A stretch of 64,000 nucleotides of DNA from Desulfobacter vibrioformis DSM 8776 (lineage in GTDB: Bacteria; Desulfobacterota; Desulfobacteria; Desulfobacterales; Desulfobacteraceae), in assembly GCF_000745975.1 (NCBI RefSeq), contig NZ_JQKJ01000018.1, forward strand, positions 1 to 64,000, read 5' to 3'. Below are positions 6,701-13,955 of the stretch, piece by piece. The position numbers were made by a program, and so were the translations under genes. Below the pieces are notes generated by a model. It had not been told where the DNA came from. It searched no databases and saw only the letters and a list, made by a program, of their open reading frames with translations. Each line of letters starts with the position of its first letter. Within the stretch, counting starts at the first letter, position 1.

Positions 6701-9650
6701 ATTCATGGATCTGATACGGTGCTGTTTCCCGAACGTCGCCCAATGGCGGCGGGGTAATGATGAACCCGTTGGAGGAGACCCGGGCAGGCAGGTTGCAGCG
6801 GTCAATAATTTGTTCCAGTGCCAGGGCATAGAAGGCCACCTGCCATTTATGGTGGTATCCTGGTTTCTGGCTGCGCTTGATATCCCCGGCTTGAATGATT
6901 GTCTGTCCGCCTTTGCCCGGGGACAGTTTCAAAAGATCGGGGATGCCGATGCCTGTGATATGGGGGAATTGACGGATGGGCTCTTCTGTTTTGAGATAGC
7001 ACTGGGACAGCCAGACCGGCGGGTCCTTTTCCGGATCACGGCCGGCCAGTTGCGCTATTGTTTCTCCCAGCAGCTTAACCGAAGGGGCCCACCGGGGCTC
7101 TTCAGCGGCTGCCGGTTCCGGGACCGCCAGGTGGTTCCCCTGGTGTTCAAGGGCGGCCAGCACTGCCTGTTCATGTTGGACCCCCTGCTCCCGGACAAGG
7201 GCCATGACATGGTCCTGCTCTTTTACGGGATGGGCCAGGCCAAGGTATGACAGACAGAACCTGCGGTCACACTGGCCGTGGAACATATAATCACTGACCA
7301 TGGTGGCGGTGAGGGCCCGGGCGTCGGACCGGTCCGGATCAAGGCAAGGGGCCTGCCATACAGGGGATAAAAAGGGTAAATCTTCCGGCGGTTTTGCGGC
7401 CTGCTTTTCATGGGACAGGAGCGCTGCGCAGGCTTGCATCTCAAAGTCCAAAGATTCATCGGCAACCATGGGCAACGGTCCGGAAAGGTTGGCTATATCC
7501 CCGGAAACAATATCCGAACCCAATTCAAGATACCGGGCAAAGGTATCTGCCACCCGCTGGTCAAAAAGGAAATCCGCCACCTCTTCAACCATTTGTTTCT
7601 GGGGCAGGGTCCGCCAGAAAATACTCAAGGGAATCAGGCTGCGCAGCACCCTGAAATGGGCTAAGACCCAGGTGTGAAAGGCCTTTTTTGTAACGGGCAG
7701 GTTCAGTTTTTGAAAGTCAATCCAGCAGGCGCATTCCACCCCGGTTTCGCTGGAGGCCACCTCTATATCATCATCCTGGAAATGATCCCGGACCGCCCAT
7801 TCCAGCACCAGGTTGCCGGCAGACCCCAGAAAGGTGCGGAAATGGAACTTTGCCCGGGTTCCCGGAACCACTTCAATGCCGTTGGCCAGAACCACCCGGT
7901 TTTCAGAAGATGACAGTTCCAGGTGGAATAATTTCTGGGTCCGGGCCATGAGGCCGCTGTCCCGGGGCAGGGTGCCGGTATCCAGGATGCGCCCCATGGC
8001 CTGGGCCGTTTCCCAGGAGACATGGGCACCTAGGCCCACCCAGACCAGGTCTTTATCATCCTTTTTCATGGCCGGCCGGGCTGTGACCTTGCCGGGCTCA
8101 CCTTCTTCAATTTTCAGGATTTTAAGGCGCCGGCCCGACAGATAGACCCGGTCCCCAACCTCCATCTGGTCCACAATGGATTGGGGGATGTCGGCAATGG
8201 ATTCCATGTCCACTTCAAGGATGTATTCTTTTTCGCTTTCCGGAAAGTTTCCCCAGATTTTGTATGCCATAAAATGGTTCCGGTACTGCCATCCGCCCCG
8301 GAACAGGCCGGGCCGCCCGGTCCTTTGATCAGCCCGTCTCAGCCAGCCCTTTTTTTCAAGGGCCTTGAAAATATCCGGCAGCAGGCTTTTGCGGTCGGCA
8401 AACAGAGCCTTCAGGGCGTTGAGGGAAATTTCCTTTTTTTCGTAGAGGCAGGAGATGACCTGCTGGCTCAACACACTGGGCAACGCTTTGGGGGTCGGGG
8501 CCTCGATTTTTCCCTGGCGGCCCAGGGCCAGCAGAGCCAGAAAGCGGATCACCTGGTTGCCGGCGGCTTCCCCGGAGCAGATGCCCCAGAAATTGATGGA
8601 TTGCCCCCGGCGGTTGGCCCGGCCGATGCGCTGGAGAAAGGCCGACACTGATCCCGGGGGCTGGTAAAGGAGTACTGCGTCCACATCCCCCACATCAATG
8701 CCCAGCTCCAGGGTGGAGGTGGCAATACACAGGGCATGGGGATTTTTCCGGAACCGGTCTTCTGCTTTTTTCCGTTCCTTTGCCTTGAGGTTGGAGTAGT
8801 GCAGCTCGGTGACTTCCCTGAACACCCCGTTGCGCCGGACAATGCCCGAAAGCCGGTCGCAGGCCGACCGGCTGTTGCAGAAAACAAGAATTTTTCGATA
8901 CCCCCATTCCCGGTACAGATCATTGAGCAGGGCGGGCAGCTCAATATCCTCTTTTTTCAGATGAAGGAGCCGGGCCTGAATCTGCCGGTCCGCATCGTCG
9001 GAGATGGCGGTGCTGTCAGGCCTGAAATTGAAAAAATCCATGACCCCGGGGATGCCGGAAATGGTGGCGGACATGGCGATTTTCTGTATGGGCGCATTGG
9101 TTCTTCGTTCCAGGCGGGTGAACAGATAGACCAGGTGGCGTCCCCGGTACTGGTGGACCAGGGGATGGACTTCATCGATGATCACGGTGCCCACCCGGGC
9201 CAGAAAGGCTTTGAGGTTGGGCTTGGCAGTGCCCAGCAGCACATCCAGGGATTCCGGAGTGGTGAACATGATGTCCGGCCGCTTATTCCCCCCTTTTTTG
9301 ATGTCTCCGGTCCGGATGGCCAGGATCAGGTTGAGCCGCTCGGTGATGATGGGCTCGAACCGGCGCATGAGATCCTTGGCCAGGGCCCGGGTGGGAATGA
9401 TGTACAGGACGCCGTGGGCCCGGCCCGATGTGATGACCCGCTCCAGGGCCGGGGCCAGTACAGCCTCGCTTTTGCCTGATCCCGTGGCTGCCTGGACAAT
9501 GAGATCCCGGCCTTCAAGGATGGGGGCCATGGCTTCAATCTGGACCGGCCGCAGGCCGGCAAAGGCCCCGTAAAAAGGGCGGAAGGTGTTGGGAAGCCTT
9601 AAAAGGGGGGCGGGCAGGGGGGCGGATGGCGGATCAGGGCCCTGGAACAT
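3777..9650 (-). CDS. Giant Lhr-type SF2 helicase / Cas4-RecB-like nuclease / DNA2-Upf1-type SF1 helicase fusion
   Basis: A 1957-residue DNA-processing protein, last gene of a four-gene operon. Residues 30-450 are a DEAD/DEAH helicase of Lhr/BrxHI type: ATGSGKS (55-61), DEVH (159-162), SAT (194-196), QRIGRANRRGQ (340-350). Residues 790-1030 are a PD-(D/E)XK nuclease: Cys 794 and 799, GIPD (902-905), GDIK (922-925) and the QxxxY-type WQVAFYALAL, closed by Cys 1019, 1022 and 1028, which suggests a Cas4/AddB-like iron-sulfur cluster. Residues 1110-1250 resemble an RNase H-like exonuclease fold. Residues 1495-1920 are an SF1B helicase: GPPGTGKT (1517-1524), DEAS (1648-1651), LGDVHQLPP (1672-1680), NRLNVAMTRAR (about 1896). 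Residues 790-1920 match the plan of TM0106-type nuclease-helicases. ATG at 9650 is five bases after the preceding gene, with no clear ribosome site, suggesting coupling. Confidence 0.85.
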   Translation of the reverse strand: MFQGPDPPSAPLPAPLLRLPNTFRPFYGAFAGLRPVQIEAMAPILEGRDLIVQAATGSGKSEAVLAPALERVITSGRAHGVLYIIPTRALAKDLMRRFEPIITERLNLILAIRTGDIKKGGNKRPDIMFTTPESLDVLLGTAKPNLKAFLARVGTVIIDEVHPLVHQYRGRHLVYLFTRLERRTNAPIQKIAMSATISGIPGVMDFFNFRPDSTAISDDADRQIQARLLHLKKEDIELPALLNDLYREWGYRKILVFCNSRSACDRLSGIVRRNGVFREVTELHYSNLKAKERKKAEDRFRKNPHALCIATSTLELGIDVGDVDAVLLYQPPGSVSAFLQRIGRANRRGQSINFWGICSGEAAGNQVIRFLALLALGRQGKIEAPTPKALPSVLSQQVISCLYEKKEISLNALKALFADRKSLLPDIFKALEKKGWLRRADQRTGRPGLFRGGWQYRNHFMAYKIWGNFPESEKEYILEVDMESIADIPQSIVDQMEVGDRVYLSGRRLKILKIEEGEPGKVTARPAMKKDDKDLVWVGLGAHVSWETAQAMGRILDTGTLPRDSGLMARTQKLFHLELSSSENRVVLANGIEVVPGTRAKFHFRTFLGSAGNLVLEWAVRDHFQDDDIEVASSETGVECACWIDFQKLNLPVTKKAFHTWVLAHFRVLRSLIPLSIFWRTLPQKQMVEEVADFLFDQRVADTFARYLELGSDIVSGDIANLSGPLPMVADESLDFEMQACAALLSHEKQAAKPPEDLPFLSPVWQAPCLDPDRSDARALTATMVSDYMFHGQCDRRFCLSYLGLAHPVKEQDHVMALVREQGVQHEQAVLAALEHQGNHLAVPEPAAAEEPRWAPSVKLLGETIAQLAGRDPEKDPPVWLSQCYLKTEEPIRQFPHITGIGIPDLLKLSPGKGGQTIIQAGDIKRSQKPGYHHKWQVAFYALALEQIIDRCNLPARVSSNGFIITPPPLGDVRETAPYQIHEFDLTPYMATLPTLLNHLGHVISSLPAHADYRLQNLCTACSGFPGCYHHALAHEDIRFLPQLTQGELAALKQMGCTTLEQLPGALENQAALLSPGQQKKLTGWGDAFLTGRIRCHKKKTHQFPANLSRPMFIHLEKDPLEGLPRVLGWQVLDTDGRTIVESKIWTMETHEERQAVRQTFLRELARVWEQSIHAGQGPHLFHFGAQTPAALNQWVQWPGEAQEPSWEFLGQTQPSPWTDIQKVLTAHFYMPAPGTASLYTLGRIFNCQTLPAPPPTLFHHNSGFISDIVQAAAQAKQCLGLMAELYQTAVSRLESQWIREWPPVSSSQVNPGDKKARPYTTFIQEEQRLKEADIMMLQEQPLEERMLRFRSLGYLKFVRTRLDSFGRFINLFRPTDQTWPAKFRQGDFLKLVPHGMADLQNGFPVIMVEYDRQAGDIGLLSRSGKINLNKELFYSLEEDMDDWNREKLLHAAQTLFSEDRYFHLRQLLAGTALEKQGPASGAWVEKWLARDNHGLNPSQQQALRLPFQYCTAMIQGPPGTGKTHVLGWIIIALILEAHETGKPLRIGISALTHQAIDTVLKKVVQLVNQYLPDDFPGLCVKWGEENTPESGTSSPGHAAMKVEYTKEARDLPTRPWLILGATGYGFYSLFNSRDKGFPLALDWMIFDEASQVPVPQALLSLIYGRENFLFLGDVHQLPPIVMGNYDPHDNSNNENQLRLNNSILSNIRDLYPEACQVTLDTTFRMNREICAFPSKTWYYRRLCPHPSVENARLCLNEPDDPGEKYNPAEDDPILRDILDPKQPVTLVLTDHQGCAQQSDVEADLMAALARRLILGHGLSPDRMAIITPHRAQNNAILQRLGKILADQHPPDPDNTLLPLVDTVERIQGAERDIILFGLTASDPDHLTSEFLNSPNRLNVAMTRARKKLVIMGSQAFFSLIPDSEALLAGHCCFKQLLTHCRTQNAVFYFPKQLSPF

Positions 9651-9655
9651 GGGGC

Positions 9656-10927
9656 TCAGCAGGGCGCTTTCTGCTGTTCCAGATCCAGGAGGTTGACCAA
9701 CAGCCTCAATTTCATCCTGGATTCAGCCCCTTTGTTTTGGGAGAGGGCCTGCATCATTTTCCGGGTCAGTTCAGCGGTTCCCGGTGCCCACCCGTAGGCC
9801 CGGCCGTGGAGGATTTTGAGTTTGCCTGTGAGTGTCTCCCATTCGCCTGAAGACAGGTCCTGGAGAGAATGGATATTGATGTCTTTCCAGGCCTTGTGGT
9901 AATTGCGGGCAAAGCAGGGAATGTCGTCGGTTGGATGGTCCGCTTTCCGTGGTCCGCCGGGCCTGCGGGTCCGGTCCCAGGGCTCGGTTTCAACCAGGGT
10001 GAAAAAATCATGGGTAAAGGCAAATACCGGGTAAAATCCCTGGGCCGGTTTTTCCGGGCAGAAGATCTCATGGAGGAGATCATAGCTTTTGCTGCGGCTG
10101 GTGATGCGGGTCTGGCCGATGGATTCCCCTTCGTCAAAAAGCAGGACCCACCCCTTGTATCCCATCTCCTTGAACAATTGGGCCAGCCCTTTGACCATGG
10201 CCAGATATTCCCTGGATTCCCGGCAGACCAGGGAGCTGTCTTTATAAAACGGCACTTCCCGGTAATGGAAGGCCGCGTTAAGCTTATGGGCCGGGATCTC
10301 TCTGCCCATGAGGGCATTTTTCAGGGTCCAGGAAAAGGATCTGGGCTGAAACCGGGCATGTTTTTTCAGCTTTTGTTTGCCGGCCGGAATCTCCATGTTC
10401 TTGTGGGCCATGGCCGCCAGGATGGCCCGGAACCGGTGGGGCATGTCGCCGGGGATGAACTCGCTGATGGATTTATTCCTGTTTTCCGGCCGGGCCAGCC
10501 ATTGGTTCGCTGATGCCTTCCACAACGTTGCCAGGCTGGTTTCACCATTGGGAAAGACCATGGCCCCCATCAGGGCCCGGTAGACCTCTTTGAAGTCGTG
10601 GAAAGGGATCTGCCGCGGGTCCAGGTTGATATAGCTGACCACAAAATTATTTTCCAGGGCCCGCTGTTTCAGATAGGTGAGGCTGTGGGATTTACCCTGG
10701 CCGTATGCGCCGCAGACACAGAGGTGGTAAGATGTTCCCCTGTCCAGGGCGGCGGCCCCCCGGTCAAAGAGCTGGTTGAGCTTTTCTTCCCCCGAGGTGA
10801 GCCATTGGACCCCCAGGGGATCGAACAGGCCCTCCCTGAGGCGCTCCACTGCCCTGCGGAGATGGAAATTTTTGGTGCCGTTGATCTGCGCGTTAAATGC
10901 TTTTTCATCCAATGCTTTTTCATCCAT
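9656..10927 (-). CDS. BrxD/DUF2791-like P-loop ATPase (second of a tandem pair)
   Basis: Predicted cytoplasmic ATPase of 423 residues, third gene of the operon. Visible motifs: Walker A GAYGQGKS (73-80), a following SHSLTYLKQRAL helix, INLDPRQIPFHDFKEVYRAL (about 100-119, the segment seen after Walker A in BREX BrxD/BrxC-like ATPases), Walker B VLLFDEGE (261-268), and a sensor-like FAFTHDFF (302-309). Related proteins act with helicases in BREX and other phage-defence loci. The N-terminus carries a DEKALDEKA duplication. The ribosome site before ATG 10927 is weak. It is separated by five bases from the giant helicase gene and by 29 from the other ATPase. Function in this operon is inferred. 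Confidence 0.72.
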   Translation of the reverse strand: MDEKALDEKAFNAQINGTKNFHLRRAVERLREGLFDPLGVQWLTSGEEKLNQLFDRGAAALDRGTSYHLCVCGAYGQGKSHSLTYLKQRALENNFVVSYINLDPRQIPFHDFKEVYRALMGAMVFPNGETSLATLWKASANQWLARPENRNKSISEFIPGDMPHRFRAILAAMAHKNMEIPAGKQKLKKHARFQPRSFSWTLKNALMGREIPAHKLNAAFHYREVPFYKDSSLVCRESREYLAMVKGLAQLFKEMGYKGWVLLFDEGESIGQTRITSRSKSYDLLHEIFCPEKPAQGFYPVFAFTHDFFTLVETEPWDRTRRPGGPRKADHPTDDIPCFARNYHKAWKDINIHSLQDLSSGEWETLTGKLKILHGRAYGWAPGTAELTRKMMQALSQNKGAESRMKLRLLVNLLDLEQQKAPC

Positions 10928-10956
10928 GGTATCAATTTCGGTTTATGCGTCCCAAG

Positions 10957-12270
10957 TTAAGAATCCCAGGTGGGCTCCATCTGTTTTATCTTTTCCGCTT
11001 CCATCTCTTTTCGGGTCTCGACCATCTGCCGGGCCATGTCCATCTCCTCCGGGGACTGCCCCTGTTCGGCCAGGTCCAGGACCCCGATGAGCTGTTTGAT
11101 GAAAAGCCGCACCTCGCTGATGACCCCCATCCTTTTCTGGTTGGCGCAGATATCCTCCAGGACCTTGTCCGTGACCATCTCCTGCGGGGACCAGCGGTAG
11201 GCGATGCCGTGCAGGGACAGCAGGCACCGGCCCAGGTCCACCAGTTCTTCGGTTTGAAGCGGGGTCTGGTGGATATCCACAAGGACGCCCCGGTAGTTGA
11301 GGCGTTTGGCGTCGCCGCCCGATGCCCCGATGGACCGCACCCGGCTCCACAGGGCGTCGTAGGATTTAAATCCGTTTTCCGATACCAGCACGTCCGGGAT
11401 AATGGAAAAGAAGATGTGAAGGTATTGGGCGGTCTCGCTGTTGTCGATGAAGAGGCGGACATTTTCGTAGGCAGCATTGCGCACAGAGGCACTCATGGCC
11501 ACCACCGTCTCCATTTCGTCCATGAGCAGGATCAGGCCCTGGTGTCCGGACCGTCGCAAAAACAGGATCAGGGAGTTCATCAACTGCCGGGCATTGGCCT
11601 TGGTCAGGTATTCGTAAACCTGGAAGGGCTTGAGTTCCCGTTTGGTGACTTTGCCGCCGTCAAACCAGTGCATGAGAATTTCCCGGTCTGCCTTGCGGCT
11701 TTCTTCATCCTCCCCCTCTTCCATGGGGGCAAACCGGTTGCTCACCAGGGCGGCCAGCGCATTGGCAAAGTTGATATCCATGTCCGGGATATCCCTGAAT
11801 TCTTCGGCCAGGGCCGTACATTTTTCTGTGGCAGCCTCTGCCTTGGCGCCTTGGAATTCCGGCACCAGGGACGCCAGCCAGGCGGTCAGCAGATCCCGGA
11901 TGCCCATGCCGTCAAAATTGCCCTGGAGCTGCCGGACAATGGACTGGTAAACGGTTTCAAATTTGTGGATGGGCACATCCCGGGTCAGGACCACAAAGGA
12001 GACGGCAAATCCTTTTTCCATGGCCAGGTGCCGGATTACGGACATGAAATGGGTTTTACCGTCTCCGTAATCCCCGCTGATGAACCGCACCTTGGCCCCG
12101 CCTTGGGCAATGTAATTCACAAGGTCGTCTTCGATATAGGAGAGCCATTGCTGCCGGTCCACGGTAAATACCGGCACATATTCCACAGGCACGCTGCCCT
12201 TGCGCAACTCTTCGATGATGGATCTGGCCTGGAAGGGTTTGAGTTCTTTGAGGGCATCCAATGATATCAT
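10957..12270 (-). CDS. BrxD/DUF2791-like P-loop ATPase (first of a tandem pair)
   Basis: Predicted ATPase of 437 residues, second gene of the operon. Walker A is GDYGDGKT (about 66-73 from the ATG), followed by HFMSVIRHLA; a VPIHKFETVYQSIVRQLQG segment mirrors the HDFKEVYRAL segment of its neighbour. Walker B is LILLMDEMET (about 246-255). The C-terminus has KTELVDLGRCLLS-like helices. It is only distantly similar to the downstream ATPase, so the two look like specialised paralogues rather than a recent duplication. ATG 12270 is chosen over TTG 12276 because AAAGGA lies about nine bases upstream. The gene starts 13 bases after the stop of the unknown first gene. Confidence 0.72.
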   Translation of the reverse strand: MISLDALKELKPFQARSIIEELRKGSVPVEYVPVFTVDRQQWLSYIEDDLVNYIAQGGAKVRFISGDYGDGKTHFMSVIRHLAMEKGFAVSFVVLTRDVPIHKFETVYQSIVRQLQGNFDGMGIRDLLTAWLASLVPEFQGAKAEAATEKCTALAEEFRDIPDMDINFANALAALVSNRFAPMEEGEDEESRKADREILMHWFDGGKVTKRELKPFQVYEYLTKANARQLMNSLILFLRRSGHQGLILLMDEMETVVAMSASVRNAAYENVRLFIDNSETAQYLHIFFSIIPDVLVSENGFKSYDALWSRVRSIGASGGDAKRLNYRGVLVDIHQTPLQTEELVDLGRCLLSLHGIAYRWSPQEMVTDKVLEDICANQKRMGVISEVRLFIKQLIGVLDLAEQGQSPEEMDMARQMVETRKEMEAEKIKQMEPTWDS

Positions 12271-12283
12271 GGCCAAAGATCCT

Positions 12284-13120
12284 TTAAGATTTATGGAAAG
12301 AGATGGCAGTGATCTGGCGCAGTTCCCCCTGGGTGTCCAGGAGCCACAGGGCCTTGTTCCGTCCCGGGGTGAGCTGAAGTTCGTATCCCTGGGACGTGCC
12401 GCCGATGCCTGCCTGGTAGTACCGCCACAGGTCCACGGAAAATTGATCCAGGCTGTAGCCTTTGAATTTTCCCTTGTCCATGTCCTGGAAAAAGGTTTTA
12501 GACTGCAAAGAGATCACATAGGCCAGGTAAAACTGCTGCATGGGAACGGGACGGCCGGCGGGCAGATCTTCTTTTTCAAGGAGTTCCAGGTAGACCTTGC
12601 CCAGGGTATCAATGAATTCCTGGGGATTATAGGGCGTATCGTACAATTGCTTCTTGAGCCGGACCACCATGGCCATGATCCGCCGGGGATCAATGGATTT
12701 GAGTATTTTTTTATTAATCTTCGTGGAGCGGCTGGCAAAATCAATCTCCCCGGTGATGCCCTTTAAAACCCTGAACCTGGGAAAATCCATCTCCATTTCA
12801 AGACCGGCCTCTTCGCATTTTTGGGTCAGGTCTTCGATGAGATCCATGCGGTACTGCTCCACCTTTTCATCGGCATAGGCCCCCAGGGTTTCAAATACCG
12901 GGGCGCAGCTTTCAAGGGTATTATCCTCGCATATATCCCTGGCCAGTTTGCTTTTCAGCAGTTCATCCAGTTGGAGAAAGTCATCCTTTCCCGCACACTG
13001 GATGCATTTTCTGATCAAATCGGCTTTTTTCTGTTTCTGATTCAGGTCCTGCTGAAAGGGCTGGACGATCTGTTTTAAATTCTCTTGGGCATCCCCAAGA
13101 AATTCATTGGCTTCCGGCAT
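12284..13120 (-). CDS. Unknown protein, first gene of the helicase-ATPase operon
   Basis: A 278-residue, mostly helical, charged protein that I do not recognise. The N-terminal 100 residues are rich in Gln, Lys and Leu with coiled-coil-like spacing. Next comes a region with DFPRFRVLKGITGEIDFASRS and a RIMAMVVRLKKQL helix. The C-terminal 90 residues contain a beta-rich segment (GYELQLTPGRNKALWLLDT). There is no signal peptide or membrane segment. It occupies the place taken by a TerB-like protein in Shango-type operons, but no TerB motif is visible. A strong ribosome site (GAGGAA, six bases before the ATG) and the promoter at 13186-13158 support the start and suggest it is made in the largest amount. 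Confidence 0.7.
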   Translation of the reverse strand: MPEANEFLGDAQENLKQIVQPFQQDLNQKQKKADLIRKCIQCAGKDDFLQLDELLKSKLARDICEDNTLESCAPVFETLGAYADEKVEQYRMDLIEDLTQKCEEAGLEMEMDFPRFRVLKGITGEIDFASRSTKINKKILKSIDPRRIMAMVVRLKKQLYDTPYNPQEFIDTLGKVYLELLEKEDLPAGRPVPMQQFYLAYVISLQSKTFFQDMDKGKFKGYSLDQFSVDLWRYYQAGIGGTSQGYELQLTPGRNKALWLLDTQGELRQITAISFHKS

Positions 13121-13157
13121 TTGATTCCTCGTTTGGTTTCAGATTTTAATTGACCTT

Positions 13158-13186
13158 TTTTTACACCAGTGCCGAAAAAATTTCAA
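13158..13186 (-). promoter_or_regulatory. Candidate promoter of the helicase-ATPase operon
   Basis: On the minus strand TTGAAA (13186-13181) and TAAAAA (13163-13158) are 17 bases apart and end about 38 bases before the ATG at 13120. It is a reasonable sigma-70 match but AT-rich sequence makes chance matches likely. Confidence 0.4.
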
Positions 13187-13253
13187 TGATTAAGCAAGGT
13201 CCAGGTTCATGGGGTGACAAGCGATTGCCCCGGGAGGCCTGTGAGGATTGTCC

Positions 13254-13282
13254 TTGAATCCTGTTCTGCATTGATTTATAAT
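13254..13282 (+). promoter_or_regulatory. Sigma-70-like promoter of the 13330 gene
   Basis: TTGAAT (13254-13259), a 17-base spacer and a perfect TATAAT (13277-13282) lie 47 bases before the ATG at 13330. This is the best promoter match in the intergenic region and points away from the helicase operon. Confidence 0.6.
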
Positions 13283-13329
13283 CGCCTGTAATTTAAGTCG
13301 TAACTATTTAAAATAATGGACAATCACTA

Positions 13330-13872
13330 ATGACCATGGCATGTGTAAGAAAGATCTTGCCAAATGTTAAGGATTTCGAATCGTTCTGGAAAAAACAAGG
13401 TCCTTTCCGGTACGCACTGACAAGCAAGGAATACCCGCCTGTGCTGCTGGAACCCGAAGAGTGGATATTTGGCCAGGATAAACAGGTTCTTCTCAAGGAG
13501 CTGATGCAGTTCTCCCGTATGAAGATGGCCTTTGTACCGGCCCCGTTCAACCCGGACAATAAACGTATCCTGCGTCCTGATGATATCTGTGCCTGGAAAA
13601 TTGTCCATTTTCCGGAAGCCTGGAATGCCATGATCTGCGACGGGTTCCTGCCCGAAGGCCAGCTCACCCGGGCCGTGGTGGAAGAATGTGCCAGCCTGGG
13701 TCTGGCCCAGGATAAATCAGGTATTGAACAGGCTTTTTTCAGTCTGCTGGAAAGGCAGCTGGACGGTATGGGCTATGTCTGGCTGACGCCCCGGGGGAAC
13801 GCAAAAACCGCCTTTATTCATGAATACCTGGCGGCGTGGTACCGGGATGAGGAAGAGGCCGGACTATTGTAG
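13330..13872 (+). CDS. Unknown 180-residue protein, divergent from the helicase operon
   Basis: I do not recognise this family. The protein is soluble, with many aromatic residues. Notable segments are ESFWKKQGPFRYALTSKEYPP, a PFNPDNKRILRPDDICAWKI stretch near residue 75, a helical middle (RAVVEECASLGL) and a C-terminal GYVWLTPRGNAKTAFIHEYL. No P-loop, helix-turn-helix or metal-binding cluster is seen. It starts 48 bases after a perfect -10 box and ends before a 14-bp tandem repeat. It faces away from the ATPase/helicase operon, sharing its 209-bp intergenic region, so it could be part of the same accessory block or simply a resident gene. Codon use resembles the flanking chromosomal genes. 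Confidence 0.65.
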   Translation: MTMACVRKILPNVKDFESFWKKQGPFRYALTSKEYPPVLLEPEEWIFGQDKQVLLKELMQFSRMKMAFVPAPFNPDNKRILRPDDICAWKIVHFPEAWNAMICDGFLPEGQLTRAVVEECASLGLAQDKSGIEQAFFSLLERQLDGMGYVWLTPRGNAKTAFIHEYLAAWYRDEEEAGLL

Positions 13873-13890
13873 TATTTGGGGGAGTCCTGT

Positions 13891-13932
13891 CCCGATCCAC
13901 TGTACCCGATCCACTGTACCCGATTCACTGTA
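13891..13932. repeat. Three tandem copies of a 14-bp repeat
   Basis: CCCGATCCACTGTA occurs twice exactly (13891-13904, 13905-13918) and once with a C-to-T change (13919-13932). It lies between the stop of the plus-strand gene and the stop of the convergent dehydrogenase gene. Confidence 0.8.
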
Positions 13933-13955
13933 TTATTTGTGTCCGGACCTGTGGG

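Noticed and set aside
4039-9562. Many long alternative frames on both strands across the giant helicase gene
   Set aside because: They are shadows of a GC-rich coding sequence, with Pro/Gly/Arg-rich low-complexity translations and no ribosome sites.
10897-12264. A 455-codon plus-strand frame opposite the first ATPase gene
   Set aside because: The minus-strand frame has Walker A and B motifs; the plus frame has His/Gln-rich low-complexity sequence typical of antisense translation.
13891-13932. CRISPR-like array from three tandem repeats
   Set aside because: Units are 14 bp and directly adjacent, without spacers.
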